Source: Acanthosoma haemorrhoidale (Eukaryota > Arthropoda > Insecta > Hemiptera > Acanthosomatidae). From it: a DNA stretch of 64,000 nucleotides. The notes under the pieces were generated by a model, which saw only the letters and a program-made list of their open reading frames with translations, made no database searches and was not told the DNA's origin. Positions 1 through 11,326 of the stretch are shown here, piece by piece (the first letter of the stretch is position 1; each line of letters begins with the position of its first letter). The position numbers were made by a program, and so were the translations under genes. The stretch covers positions 151,543,405 to 151,607,404 of the forward strand of contig OV884012.1 in assembly GCA_930367205.1 (NCBI GenBank), read 5' to 3'.

Positions 1-1060
1 AAGCATGCACAATTACCACGAGTCCTACGCCCTGCAGTCTATCTAGTATGACATAACTTTTTCAAGTTATTAACTTTAATATAATAACTATAATCAAAAA
101 TATTTCGAAACAGTTATCCTAGACTCAGGGATACAAACTACAATCACATATTGAATCGCTCAACATCTCTCATCAACAACAGTGTAATATGCACGCATGC
201 TTACTCTGTAGCATTTCGTGCTGTTGAGGCTGATGTGCCATAAATAAAAAAAGGACGAAAGCTATCGATAACCCAATTCATACACAGGCAACTCTCATTT
301 ATAAAAATTAAATTGATAATGAAATAAGATAAGTATAATTTAGATTTCATAGGGTTAGTAAACAACAGATACTTCCACGAACAAATTAACGTGTACAAAT
401 GCCATTGAAGTGCTGTAGCTGACTTACAGGCCAGATGGACTAGCGAAATTCCTCACCGACTATTTTTTTTTTTTGTAATTACCAGCACTAGATGTGCGAA
501 CATTCCTACAAATATCGTAAGATTGCTAGAGTAGGAACGAGAGAGAATTACAGTGTCATTGAAGTGCAACGATCACATAGTTTATTTTAAGGCAAGGCTA
601 TAAAATGATCATAAACCTGTCAGGGCAAGGCCTTCATTAGACGTTCAATACGGTCTAACTGGAACTAAGATATTCACGTTAAATATGTGGAATTGTGACG
701 ACCTAAAAAATAATGCACTTATCATAAATTCGTAGTCCTGATATTTAATTCTTTTGAAGTGTTTTACAATAGATAGATTTGAAAAGAAATTTTCGTTACC
801 TATTCAATGCAGCTTTACAGCCCGTTAATGAGTCGTGGTTTCCTGCTCTCTCTGGATTTTCGGTGGGATAGTGAAATGAAAAGGAAACCATCACTGGAGG
901 TATTCCAGATTATTATTTGTTAGGACAAAGTAAGGGTCCAACTATACTTGGTATACTGTCATTTTAAAATCCTGTAAATATACAAATGTTGATGGTGCGA
1001 CGGGTCTTAATGTTACTGAGAAACAGTAGTATTAGAAAACCCATACATATTTTAAGCTCT
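1..1060. other. AT-rich DNA, nothing assigned
   Basis: No open frame with recognisable protein similarity, no repeat boundary and no RNA gene were found. A poly(T) run lies near 464-475. This is the left flank of the first L1 insertion. Confidence 0.6.
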
Positions 1061-1075
1061 AGTTTTTACAATTTT

Positions 1076-1852
1076 GCGTGTCATCCCATAATAGCAGAGT
1101 TCCACAAGGCAGCGTCCTGGGTCCCATCCTCTATAATCTATACACCGCTGATGTTCCCTCCACCCCCAATACCTTCTTGGCAACATTTGCAGATGACACT
1201 GCAGTCTTGTCATCCCACTCAGACCCTGATATAGCATCCCAAAACCTTCATAAACACCTTGATGAGATCAAGTATTGGTGCAACCAATGGCGAATCAAGG
1301 TCAAGGAAGCAAAATGTTCCCACATAACCTTTACCCTCTGCCGCAAGTCCAGTCCGCTAGTCTTTTACAATTCGATTCCTCTCCCCGTGTCTAAGACAGT
1401 AAGGTATTTAGGCTTCCATCTCGACAAACGACTGACCTGGAACCCACACGAGGCTAAAAAGAGAAGAACTAAACAGACGCTTTGGACAACTGTACAGACT
1501 ACTTCGAAGGATATCCCATCTCTCAATAGAAAATAAACTACTTATTTACAAAGTTATGCTTAAGCCAATCTGGACATACGGAATAGAGCTATGGGGGACA
1601 GCAAAAAAGTCGAACATCCAAAAGCGAAAAAAGCGTATCCAATCCTTTCAATCAAAAGTCCTGAGAACAATAGTAAATGCCCCCTATTACATCAGCAACA
1701 AAACCCTTCATAATGCTCTTAACATACCCTACATTCTTGAACTCGGCCCTTCCAAATTCATGAAATTCCATAGTAACCTATCCAACCACCCTAATCCCGT
1801 AGCACAGTCATTGCACAGCACCAGCACCCAGTGGGCTCGTGAGCTGCTATAA
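1076..1852 (+). pseudogene. L1 ORF2 C-terminal part (reverse transcriptase palm, thumb and tail), frameshifted
   Basis: In the intact family ORF2 would copy the element RNA into DNA at a nicked chromosomal target. Seen here: the palm motif VPQGSVLGP at about 1099 and the catalytic FADD at about 1186 in one frame, then from about 1540 a second frame with IWTYGIELWG and the tail SNKTLHNALNIPYI. The order and wording are typical of the Jockey clade. The frame breaks near 1509, where the copy at 10.5 kb has two extra nucleotides, so a 2-nt deletion is the likely cause. The endonuclease and the front of the RT are missing through 5' truncation. The fragment cannot be active. The family is certain to the level of Jockey-like LINE; I do not name the exact element. 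Confidence 0.9.
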
Positions 1853-2176
1853 ATGCGTCCTGCCAATGGCCAGTTTCTCCAATCATGTCCTGAGCGTATG
1901 TGGCTCACGCGCTCTTGGTCAGTCTCCGCTGGCTCCTATCCGTTGACGCGGCTGACGAAGGAGCGTGGAGGACTTTCGCGTGCGAAGGAGGTGACAACCA
2001 AGTGGATTTAGGAGGTCTCTGGGCTGTTTGTAAATATTGTATGAATGTGTGAGTGAATGATGAATTGTAAATATGGTATGAATGGAAACATATATCTCAA
2101 TTATTTATTGCCTATTAATTATTAAGGCAGATTGTAATTTCATCTTAATAAAGTTGTTTATAAATAAAAAAAAAAA
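1076..2176 (+). mobile_element. 5'-truncated Jockey-like LINE, family L1, 15-bp TSD
   Basis: The copy is bounded by a perfect 15-bp direct repeat, agtttttacaatttt, at 1061-1075 and 2177-2191, the expected target-site duplication of target-primed reverse transcription. It starts inside the reverse transcriptase palm and keeps the C-terminal part of ORF2, then a 3' UTR of about 320 nt. The end is AATAAAGTTGTTTATAAAT followed by a run of A. It is the longest L1 copy in the window and serves as the reference for the others. Against them it lacks about 30 nt near the ORF2 stop (around 1825-1840). Confidence 0.93.
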
Positions 2177-2191
2177 AGTTTTTACAATTTT

Positions 2192-3255
2192 TAATCAAAT
2201 ATAGAGAAACGTATTTTTTAATTTTAACTTTGTAATGTATTTTACTATGATTATGTTATTTCATACTTACCAAATATAACCGGTTAAGTAAATTATTTTC
2301 TTACCTGAAACAGAATAAAAACGTTTAAATTAACTGAATTATGAAATGGTAAAACAATAGCAATATTACAAAATAATATAGAACACATTGTAAAGTCAGT
2401 AAGTAAATTAATCAATGAGACTCAGTCTAGCAAATAGATGTAAACGATGTAAGAAAACAAAATTAACGTACATATTTGGATGTTTTTGTCTAGTTTATAC
2501 TATTTATAAATTTTTCATGTTAACATTTACTAACAAAAGTGAATTTATTCTCTTTTATATACTCCAATTTAAAAATTTATTTTATTGATCTTACAATGTC
2601 TAACCCAAGGAGGGGACAGGGAAATACATAAAACACGTCAAATCTTGATTAAGAGGTTTAGTTCCAGCTCACTCTTTTCAGGTCGTAAAGACACCGACAT
2701 AGTCTCCCATACAAATTCCCTTCTGCGAAATTGAGCACAGGTGAAACCGATAGAGCCAACGAAGGAAAATGGAGCAAAATTACTTTTGCCCCACAAAGCG
2801 GATCTTTCAGTCTTTATCAATGCTTAATCCTCTTCCTATATCAGGCACAGTGTGGGAACTTGGGTTCCACCATGACAAAATATTCAGCCTCATACGAGAC
2901 TTGAAAGACAGGAACTCCACAGAAGGTAGAGCAACTGTATAAACTGTTCAACGATAAAATTAAATACTCATATCGAGACATGCCTTTTTTTTTTCTCCCC
3001 TCCCCTTTCTGAGGACGAGCCTCATGCGGGGTTTCCCGACAAGCACATGAAGCGTGCCTGAGCGATGGAACTCGATTACTGACTTGAGCTATGCAGATCG
3101 TTTTATGTCACGAATAAAAATGGCCTTAAAATTCTACCTATCCAAGATCACATTTTCTCAAAATTCTTAAAGCTACATAAAAAAAGATCACTTTCAAATG
3201 CCACTTCTTCTTTTGTAAATATTAATTAGTCACTAGAAGTTCTGGTACTCGTCAG
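2192..3255. other. unassigned DNA between L1 insertions
   Basis: AT-rich to about 2580, then more mixed composition from 2600 to 3070 with a pyrimidine run at 2984-3008. Short frames here match nothing I recognise. An old transposon fragment is possible in 2600-3070. Confidence 0.5.
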
Positions 3256-3269
3256 TTTTCTCCCTCACC

Positions 3270-3310
3270 CTCGGTAGACTCTCACTACCTTCCTGATTCC
3301 ACCCGCCTTA
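3270..3310 (+). mobile_element. scrap of L2 3' UTR
   Basis: About 40 nt, beginning ggtagactctcactaccttc, match the 3' UTR of the L2 copy near 49250-49285. The match stops abruptly at 3311, where an old L1 tail begins. Confidence 0.6.
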
Positions 3311-3311
3311 T

Positions 3312-3438
3312 GTCCTGATTGTATATTACAAATACGGTAAAAATAAACGTAAATATGGTATAATTGCATTATTTTATCACAATTATATATTGCTCTTGTA
3401 AGGCAGGTTGTAATGCTTTTCAAACAAAGATTTATTAT
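3312..3438 (+). mobile_element. old, diverged L1 3' tail
   Basis: Elements of the L1 terminal region appear in order: gtaaatatggta, atcacaatta, and aaggcaggttgtaat. They carry many substitutions and no clear end, so this copy is older than the L1 insertion right after it. Confidence 0.55.
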
Positions 3439-3450
3439 TAAAAAAGCAAA

Positions 3451-3864
3451 GTGCATTGCTCCACTCATCCCTATAATCCTCCTCGGAGACTAAAACGGCA
3501 GTGGCCTCGTGACCTACTATAAATGCCCAACAGTGGGATTCCTGGCAATGGCCAGTTTCACCAGTCATGTCCTGAGCGTTTGTGGCTCTCGCGCTCTTCT
3601 TCAGCTCCCACTGGCTCGTATCCGATGACGTGGCTGGTGGGGGAGCGTGGGGGACTTCACAAGACTCCGCTTCCTCTTTCACATGTGGGGGAGGTGACAA
3701 CCATGTGGATTTGAGGGGTCTCTGGGCTGTTTGTAAATATTGTATGAATGAGCGAGTGAATGAAAATTGTAAATATGGTATGAATGACAACATTTATCGC
3801 AATTATTTACTGCCTATTAAGTAAAGGCAGATTGTAATTTCAACATAATAAAGTTGTTAACAAG
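3451..3864 (+). mobile_element. short L1 copy (end of ORF2 and 3' UTR), 12-bp TSD
   Basis: A 12-bp direct repeat, taaaaaagcaaa, flanks the copy at 3439-3450 and 3865-3876. The copy holds only the last codons of ORF2 (RRLKRQWPRDLL region, around 3470-3520) and the 3' UTR. It ends in AATAAAGTTGTTAACAAG with no long poly(A) of its own, although the TSD itself is A-rich, so the exact tail boundary is uncertain by a few bases. Confidence 0.88.
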
Positions 3865-3876
3865 TAAAAAAGCAAA

Positions 3877-4609
3877 AGTAAACAACAGGCCATACATAAG
3901 ATGAATAGTAGAAACTGCACTATAAAAAATTAGGTGGACTAGTAGAGTAGTGGACAAGTGAACTCAATGGATTTGTAGAACACAAGGATAGGACAAAGGT
4001 CCCTGCTGTGAGGAGGACTTGGAACAGACCCAAATCTGGTGGTCGAGGGCCTTCAGGTCAGATCTGACCAGCTCGCGGGAGTGTAACCCCTGTCATTTCG
4101 GCCATCTTTTCCTACCGGCACCTGCATAAATGTCAGTACCACCTTTACAACGGCACCTCGAGGGATATATGTCCGATTTTTATTAACTTCGGTCACGCTC
4201 AAAAAATTGTTTGGGATTCTGCCAATGGAGTCAGCGAGCTCATGATTTATGTTTATGTTTTGCCACTTTACCTCCAAATCTAACCCCTCCCCTCTCTGCA
4301 GAAAGTTATAAAATAAAGAAGATTTGACATTTGTATTTTGTTTAACTTATCTTCGTTAAACAAAACAGTAAGCAGACTAATGTTAATGTGTCAGAATAAG
4401 TGTAATTAGAAATTTATGTAACAATGGTATTTAGGCAGGGGTCTAATTAGAACTGCTCTAAACATTGTTTCCTTACTAGAGAAGGATAGACTGTGTTAAT
4501 CCGCGCCTTATACAGGCATGCAAGGGAAACAACGGAGCACTCATTATATAAATTCTACTTCCTCAGTAATCACCTTTGTAGCTACGGGTTCGTAGCCTGC
4601 AGAAACTGC
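3877..4609. other. unassigned DNA
   Basis: A 74-codon minus-strand frame at 4053-4277 lies in a locally GC-richer patch. It resembles nothing I recognise and may come from an old element. The rest is AT-rich with no feature. Confidence 0.45.
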
Positions 4610-4925
4610 CTATTTGCCCTGCGCCAATCTCCGATATACGGTATTCCCTTTACCCTCGGCTCTCGGTACACTTAATCGAGCCAATGATTCCTTGGGCGGT
4701 CCTGTAAGTCGCTTGTCTTTAGAACTAGCTTTAATCACAATCTTAGGGGCGTGATCATTTGGATTCAATATGACCGTTTTAAGTGTTCTAGTATTTATTA
4801 CGTCCTGGAAGGTTTCCTCATTTACTTCCTCCCCCACTTCAGCGTTCCTCATTCTGTCCAATCTAGTTTTCCCAATTACTCTTCGGATAAACTTCAACAC
4901 GGTTGCCTGCATCCTATCTACTTTC
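4610..4925 (-). pseudogene. possible C-terminal fragment of a non-LTR retrotransposon polyprotein
   Basis: The minus-strand frame begins, just after VDR, with MQATVLKFIRRVIGKTRLDR and continues RMRNAEVGEE. This wording is characteristic of the region after the RT domain in many insect endonuclease-reverse transcriptase LINEs (pattern xxRLQATEMKFLRRVxGxTRxDRxRN). The downstream 60 codons do not match that pattern and are probably unrelated. No RT catalytic motif is present, so it is a remnant. It differs from L1, L2 and L3. The identification rests on one short motif. Confidence 0.5.
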
Positions 4926-6621
4926 CTCCCTCTGTAAATTCATGGAAACATAATAAAGATAATTTATTGCAGTTTAAATTCCTTGCTCGTTTACGTGAGT
5001 ATCTCTATTTCAAGCTGAATAAATTGTTCTAGACATTTATGCCTGAAAGGTATCTTGTATTATATTTAGAAAAATGGCATAAAATTATTTAAATCCTCTC
5101 TCATCCCCATTTATTTTAGTTTTAGAATTTAAATGAAATAATTCAAACAAAATAGTTGGTATACTATCTCACTCACGTAAAGATTAGGGTGTCAATTACT
5201 GCCAGGTTTATTCTAATTATTAGCAATCTTCTTTATAGAATTAAATATGATGATGATTTGTCGTATTCATTACGTTCAATTAAAATATAAAGGAGTTGTG
5301 CTTGAAAAAAAAAAAAAAAAAAGGCAAAAGAAAATAAACCTGCCAAACATCAGTTTAAAAAAAAACAACATGATACTTAATACTATAATAATTAATCAAT
5401 TTATTACTAAATAGCGCATGGTTATTTACGCTATATTTAAATTAAGTAATTTCGAGGTTCGTGTCAGTAGAAAAAAAAGCAACACTAAATTGCAGTCGTT
5501 ATATAGATAGATACACCACGAAATTATGATCCTGTCTATTATCGTTGTTGCTCTATAGAAAAACAAAAAAAAAAGTTGTATATACTATAATTTTTGAAAA
5601 CATTGTAGAAATGAGTGTGGAAGTATAAAATTGTGTACTTTCCTACAATTGTTTTTAAACAATGCTATCTACTTCTGATACTATACTCCACTACTCTACT
5701 ACTATACTATACTCCCCCCTACGTAACTAATATAAAAACTAGAAGTGGAACCATACAATGTTTTATGACTAAGTAATGAAAAAACTAACTAAATAAATAA
5801 CATCCATGCAATAACTCGTATTCCACGGAACGACTGTCTCAATGCAGTATTTCGGGGTAGGATATCAATGGGACTATAAAAAAATGCTAACCTACTTCAT
5901 TATTAATATTACTTTCGTGCAAATATTCGTTATTATACAGCAGTGACTCCTCAAAACTATATAATCTCTCTAACACATAAGTCTTCGATTATATTCAAAT
6001 GGGACACCGATATGCTCTTACATACACACATCCAATTATCTCCGATAGGAGACTTTCTATATCCTTCAAGTATACTCCACTTAAACCACATCATGATGGT
6101 AGAGGAAATACTTTGATACTATCTTTTCCATAGTCAGAACGTCATATGTACACGTTCCTTTTCCGTTTCACTACAAGCTAGCTCAACTACGAGTAACCTT
6201 TAAAAAATAATAATTTCCCCCAACTCTAAAATGCATTCATAATGTCTACCGATACAGTCAATGTATTAATACTAATGTGATTTCAGTGAGCCTATAATTC
6301 CTTTTAAAAACCCCTGTGAACCCAGAGTTAATTAAATGCTAACATCCATTCAAATATTTACTGAACCGGATCACGAATGTCGAAACAAGGAGGGGATGAA
6401 TGCTGTTGATTCGCATCCCCTAATATTAAACAACCAGTAACTGATGAAGCATGACTGAAACCGAGGAGATTAACGTTTTGATAAAATATATAATGGGATA
6501 GTAATGATGATAATTGAATTAATTCCTACCTTTATTGGTTTAAATTCGGGTACAAAAATTGTTTTCGAGGAATCACTAAGTACCATGATCTTTTTTTTTT
6601 TTTTTTAAGTACAGCACTACC
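4926..6621. other. AT-rich DNA with a poly(A) run and a small hairpin
   Basis: A poly(A) tract at about 5306-5322 may be the tail of an unrecognised retroposed sequence. A hairpin-capable sequence at 6392-6420 (ggggatg ... catcccc) has a relative at 10098-10125. A poly(T) run at about 6590-6606 precedes the next L1 copy. No genes seen. Confidence 0.5.
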
Positions 6622-6915
6622 TAAGCGTTTGTGGCTGCAGAGAAAATTTTCCCAGATAAAAGCGCTCCTGTGGTCAGCCTCCGCTGGCTCGTATCCAGTG
6701 ACGCGGCTGACGGAGGAGCGTGGGGGACTTCCCAAGACTCCGCTTCCTCCTTCGCATGCGAGGGAGGTGACAACCATGTGGACTTGGGGGGCCTCTGGGC
6801 TGTTTGTAAATACTGTATGAATGAAATTGTAAATATGGTATTAATGAGAACATTTATCACAATTACTTATTGCCCAATGAGGTAGATTGTAATTTTATCA
6901 CAATAAAGTTGTTGA
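6622..6915 (+). mobile_element. L1 3' UTR copy, 5'-truncated
   Basis: Starts at about agcgtttgtggc within the 3' UTR and ends with AATAAAGTTGTTGATATT. It carries about 30 nt of extra sequence after gtggct (6640-6668) that the other copies lack. It also lacks the gagcgagtgaatga segment upstream of gtaaatatggta. No convincing TSD was found, so the 5' boundary is approximate. Confidence 0.82.
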
Positions 6916-8981
6916 TATTATTTTTACTAAATAGAAGCGCTAAAACCTGAGTGCTACTATCTGTGATATTAGTTCCACTCAAGGTGGATTTCTTATCCGC
7001 TCTCCACTTTTGGTGGATTTCTTCTACACTCTGAACTGTGAGTGGAGATAAACTTTAGCGAGATGCGGCAATTATTAGTTGAGGCATTGACACCAGGCAT
7101 TTAAATAATCATCTTACAAAGAAAATAGACAGACAAATGACCGACCCTGCAAGAATAGGTCAGTGATATTGGACCCAATTAGAGTAAGGGTGGTTCATGG
7201 AATAGTGATACACATCCCACCCCTACCACTATCCTATTCAGTTTAACATCGACTAAAAGATCACTACATTTTTACTATTATATTAGTCAATAATTTTACA
7301 GATAATTACTATGCATTGTTAATAAAAGTGGCCCAAAAAAAGCCTGGATGGACCGGTAGCTTGCCTGCAGTACATTTCCTGTTTGCAGGACCTCCCTACT
7401 ACACCATAAGTTACATAGTGAAATTTCTCATACAATATTCAACATGTGAAAATCAAATACACTATTTGCAAACGAAACGAACTCGATACCCAAGTAACGT
7501 AAGTGCCCAACCTAATTTTTAAATTCATTGAAATTCCGACCGACTTCTATGGAAAACTCAAATCACGTTTAATTTTCAATTGTGCTTGCAGTTGTAACAA
7601 CAAGAGTTTTTGCAAAGCCTGATGGCTCGAGTCAAAACGAAATAAGAGCATTAATCATATTTCAATAATTTGATACTGATTTAAAAATGCCATATTTCAC
7701 GGGTTATGTTATTAATCACTATTTTCATTGGAAAAAGTAAATCCACCAGCTACAAGTGGTGAAGAAACGTAGTTCCGCGTTAAAAAATAAATAATAATGA
7801 ATCGTATAAAAAACAAAAGTGGCTGTTAAACTGGTATTATAGAAAAAGTCGAATAATTCCGGTGACTTTATTTCGAAAAAAATATTTTTTTTTGTATCTT
7901 ATTACTCAACTTTTTTTTTTTATCTTTTGAATATAATTGTAAAATAACTCATTCGTGGATAAACTCATAATCATTCCCTGGATTCACTACTGGCTGTAGC
8001 CAAATGAAGTGCAGTCCCTAATTCTCGACATCAAGCAGAGAGCACGGAAAACCGGGTTCATAAGAAAAAATTTTGAACTACTAATTGCTTAATATTCTGA
8101 GAACGAATCAGTCACCTTTCCAAGTGAAATTTAAGGCGAATCATAAAAAGAAATAGACGGGCAAACTCATCGCCGAAAAGTAATAGGACTTTTGTTTAAA
8201 ACCTCATCTTAAAATCTAGATTTTACAAGTTAATAATCTAATAAGCCTTCATTAAGACAGTTTTCATTATCCCTGAGTAATAATATTAATTCCTATTTTT
8301 CCTACTTTTGTTCCTTAAAACGATTGTTGGCGAATGCTATTTTGTTTGTTCAATATATTTGTGTTGGTTATTTTAGTTCTCCTCAGATGTACGTAGGATC
8401 GACACTATTTATACTCTAACCACAACAGAGATTTTTTTTATGATTCTCCCTAGCAGACCTATTTATTTATTGGCACTTCTTTGTTTTTCTTATGGGTTCA
8501 ACGCCCTAGAATAAAGACTATTAACTTCATTCGAAAAAATATCCGAAAACAGAAACGTAGTGAAATGGAAATTACAATTGGATAAAAGAAAAAAGTAAAT
8601 AACCAGGAAGTCAATAAAGATATCAATAGACAGAACTACCTAGCGAGAACCGGAACTACCCGGTCACGGAAGTTGCCAGAGCTCCAAACCACATCGCTCA
8701 GCCTGAAAACAAATCAGTCAGCTCAAAAAAAAAGGTTCCTGTCAACGAGGGGTAACATGCACGGAACTATAGTCTGCATACTAAGAATAAAATAGCAGTT
8801 GATGGTGGGCACAACGAGAGGGTCTAGGACAATCACATAGGCTCAGGTAGCACTTTCACGGCCTAACGAAACACCATGTGATTATACTCGCTTTCTTTAT
8901 TTTATTAAACATAGGAAGCCCGACAATACTCAATCGCTAGACATTCAACTGCAAAATACAAGTTTTGATAAAATCTTGCTA
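6916..8981. other. AT-rich DNA, nothing assigned
   Basis: No gene or family recognised. The phrase ggtggatttctt occurs twice near 6980 and 7012. Several short homopolymer runs occur, including poly(T) at 7911-7921. Confidence 0.55.
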
Positions 8982-9690
8982 GCCCCTTTAAATTCACAGA
9001 TAATTATATACAATTATATATCCTCAGGCGAATCCATTTTCAAATTATTTTTGTATTTCCTGTAACGTCTCTACATTATATACAGGTTTTGATATTTTAT
9101 AAAAATTATATAATGGAATAAACTAGTATAATGATACACATTATACTTGACTGTCCTGAACTGATTCTAATAAAGGTGATGGGGCTCACCTTTTTGATCA
9201 ACCTTAAAACTAACTTACATACTAATTCTTCACCTAATTATTCCCAGACAGTCTGTTGCCATCGATGCGGAAGGGGTGGTGGGGTCATAGTGTTAAACAC
9301 TGGGTTGGTTAGGTGCTGCAAGGAATCAAAAAACTTTATGTGTCTCCGGCGGATGAACTCACCCACCGACGGCACACCAAGCAAAGGAGCAGGTCAGCGT
9401 TCTTTAACCTCCCGAGAGAGGTATGTCGGACTACTTTTCGCATGATCCCATTCTGTGACACATTTGGCTGTATTGTCAGTCAAGTGGGTAAATAGTGGGG
9501 CACAGTACAGCAGAGCTGGCCGGAGGACACATTTATAGATCATCAGTTTAAGACGAAGCGATAGGTTAAAGAATGAAATACTCTATGCTCTTTGTTTTTA
9601 TATCGTTCGAAATATACTTGTATTTTTTAACATGACCTGCAGCTTATTAGATGCTATGTATGAATGTTCCGATCGCGTGATGTCTTGTAC
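8982..9690 (-). mobile_element. LINE family L3, 5'-truncated copy
   Basis: Read on the minus strand, this matches the plus-strand copy at 59899-60591 from gcatctaataagctgcaggt to aaatttaaagggg. It encodes the C-terminal tail of a Jockey-like ORF2: PALLYCAPLF-like words, then HLTDNTAKC, then FIRRRHIKFFDSLQHLTNP and PPPLPHRWQQT. A 3' UTR of about 280 nt follows. The reading frame stays open across most of the tail, better than in the 60-kb copy. No TSD was identified and the 3' end shows no long poly(A). Confidence 0.85.
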
Positions 9691-10487
9691 ACGAACATTG
9701 ACCCCAAGTGTTATTTTTTCTAAAATTGGCGTGAATGTACCGATGCTTAGTAGTTAGTAATAGGAGCATTTGTATCCCTACAGTTTTATTTGTTTATAAT
9801 TTCTAATATAAGACTTTCGACGGCTTAAACCATTATCAACCAAAGAATTGTCTGTGAAGAGACAAATGCTTGATAAAAACCCGTGCAAATATAAATATGT
9901 AAATGTATCTTTTTAAGCAACAAAACATTTGAAAGAAATAATATTTTAGTATTAAAAGAACTAGTTTTACGATGTAAAGAATACTAATAAGACGGTAAAA
10001 AGTTTAATGCTGTTTCTGTAAAATTCTTATCATCTTTAAACGGCCATCACTTTAGTCGGTAAAGATCATTAATTCATGAGTTATGGTGCAATCGAGAAGG
10101 GATGATTCTCCGTTGAGCATCCCCTATTATTTAGAAGGGCCAGCCTATAAGAACAGTTAACTCCATTAACCACCTTCTATCCTGTTCTACCTCTTTAAGG
10201 CCGATAAATTATAGTAGCTATGCAAACAGTAATTGTAATCTGTCACGTTTATCGAATAAGGAAAGAAAATCATTTAAACCTGAGTATACATTTACATATT
10301 GAGTACACTAGTTGGTACAAGGATCAGTAGCCTTCCTATTTATTCTTCATTACATCAGAAAAATATATCAAACCTACATTTTGTTTACAGTTTGTGAATG
10401 TATATATAAAAGGAAAAAATAACTTAAGAGCCCAATAACACTGAGAGCATACCGCGCGAGATTCGTAAATATGTACTTATTGAATGA
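9691..10487. other. AT-rich DNA with a small hairpin
   Basis: agggatg (10098-10104) pairs with catccct (10119-10125). The hairpin and its flanks resemble 6392-6430. No genes seen. Confidence 0.5.
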
Positions 10488-11326
10488 AGTACGGTATTTA
10501 GGCTTCCATTTCGACTGACATGGAAACCACACACGAGGCTAAAAAGACTACTAAACAGACGCTTTGGACAACTGTACCGACTACTTCGAAGGAGACATCC
10601 CATCTCTCAATAGAAAATAAACTACTTATTTACAAAGTTATACTTAAGCCAATCTGGACATACGGAATAGAGCTATGGGGGACAGCAAAAAAGTCGAACA
10701 TCAAGCGTATCCAATCCTTTCGATCAATAGTCCTGAGAACAATAGTAAATGCCCCTTATTACGTCAGCAACAAAACCCTTCATAACGGCCTTAATATACC
10801 CTACATTCATGTACTCATCCCTGCCAACTTCATGAAATTCCATAGCAACCTAATCCGACCACCCTAATTCCCTAGCAGAGTCATTGCACTGCACCACTCA
10901 CCCCTATAATCCTCCTCGGAGATTAAAACGGCAGTGGCCTCGTGACCTGCTATAATTAAGTGTTAGTTGATGTCCTGGCAATGGCCAGTTTCTCTAATTA
11001 TGCCCCAAGCGTCTGTGGCTCTCGCGCTCTTGGTCAGCCTCCGCTGGCTCTTATCCAGTGACGCGGCTGACGTAGGAGCGTGGGGGACTTCCCAATACTC
11101 CGCTTCCTCCTTCGCACGCGAGGGAGGTGACAACCATGTGGACTTGGGGGGCCTCTGGGCTGTTTGTAAAGATTGTATGAATGAGCGAGTGAATGATGAA
11201 TTGTAAATATGGTATGAATGAGAACATTTATCTTAATTACTTATTGCCTATTTAAGGCAGATTGTAATTTCATCTTAATAAAGTTGATATATGATAAAAA
11301 TAATAATAATAATAATAATGATAAAA
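10488..11326 (+). mobile_element. L1 copy with (TAA)n tail
   Basis: Begins at agtacggtatttaggcttcc in the ORF2 thumb region and runs to AATAAAGTTGATATATGAT. A short TAA microsatellite (about 11295-11326) follows in place of a pure poly(A). No TSD longer than about 5 bp could be found, so the junctions are approximate. Confidence 0.9.
10520..10867 (+). pseudogene. L1 ORF2 C-terminal fragment
   Basis: 115 codons, the best-preserved L1 ORF2 tail in the window. It contains SIENKLLIYKVILKPIWTYG, ELWGTAKKSNIKRIQSF, VLRTIVNAPYYVSNKTLH and LNIPYI, all typical of the region after the Jockey RT palm. The first Met is internal and has no meaning as a start. The frame ends early near 10855, where an extra nucleotide (ctaatccgacc against ctatccaacc elsewhere) shifts it. 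The family end RRLKRQWPRDLL is still visible out of frame at about 10915-10955. No catalytic residues are present. Confidence 0.9.

Noticed and set aside
3383..3793. 136-codon minus-strand frame
   Set aside because: It lies antisense to an L1 3' UTR and continues into unrelated DNA; similar frames in other copies come from shared ancestry. Kept only as a finding.
9131..9495. Plus-strand frames of 104 and 60 codons
   Set aside because: They are shadows of the L3 ORF2 tail and 3' UTR on the minus strand.
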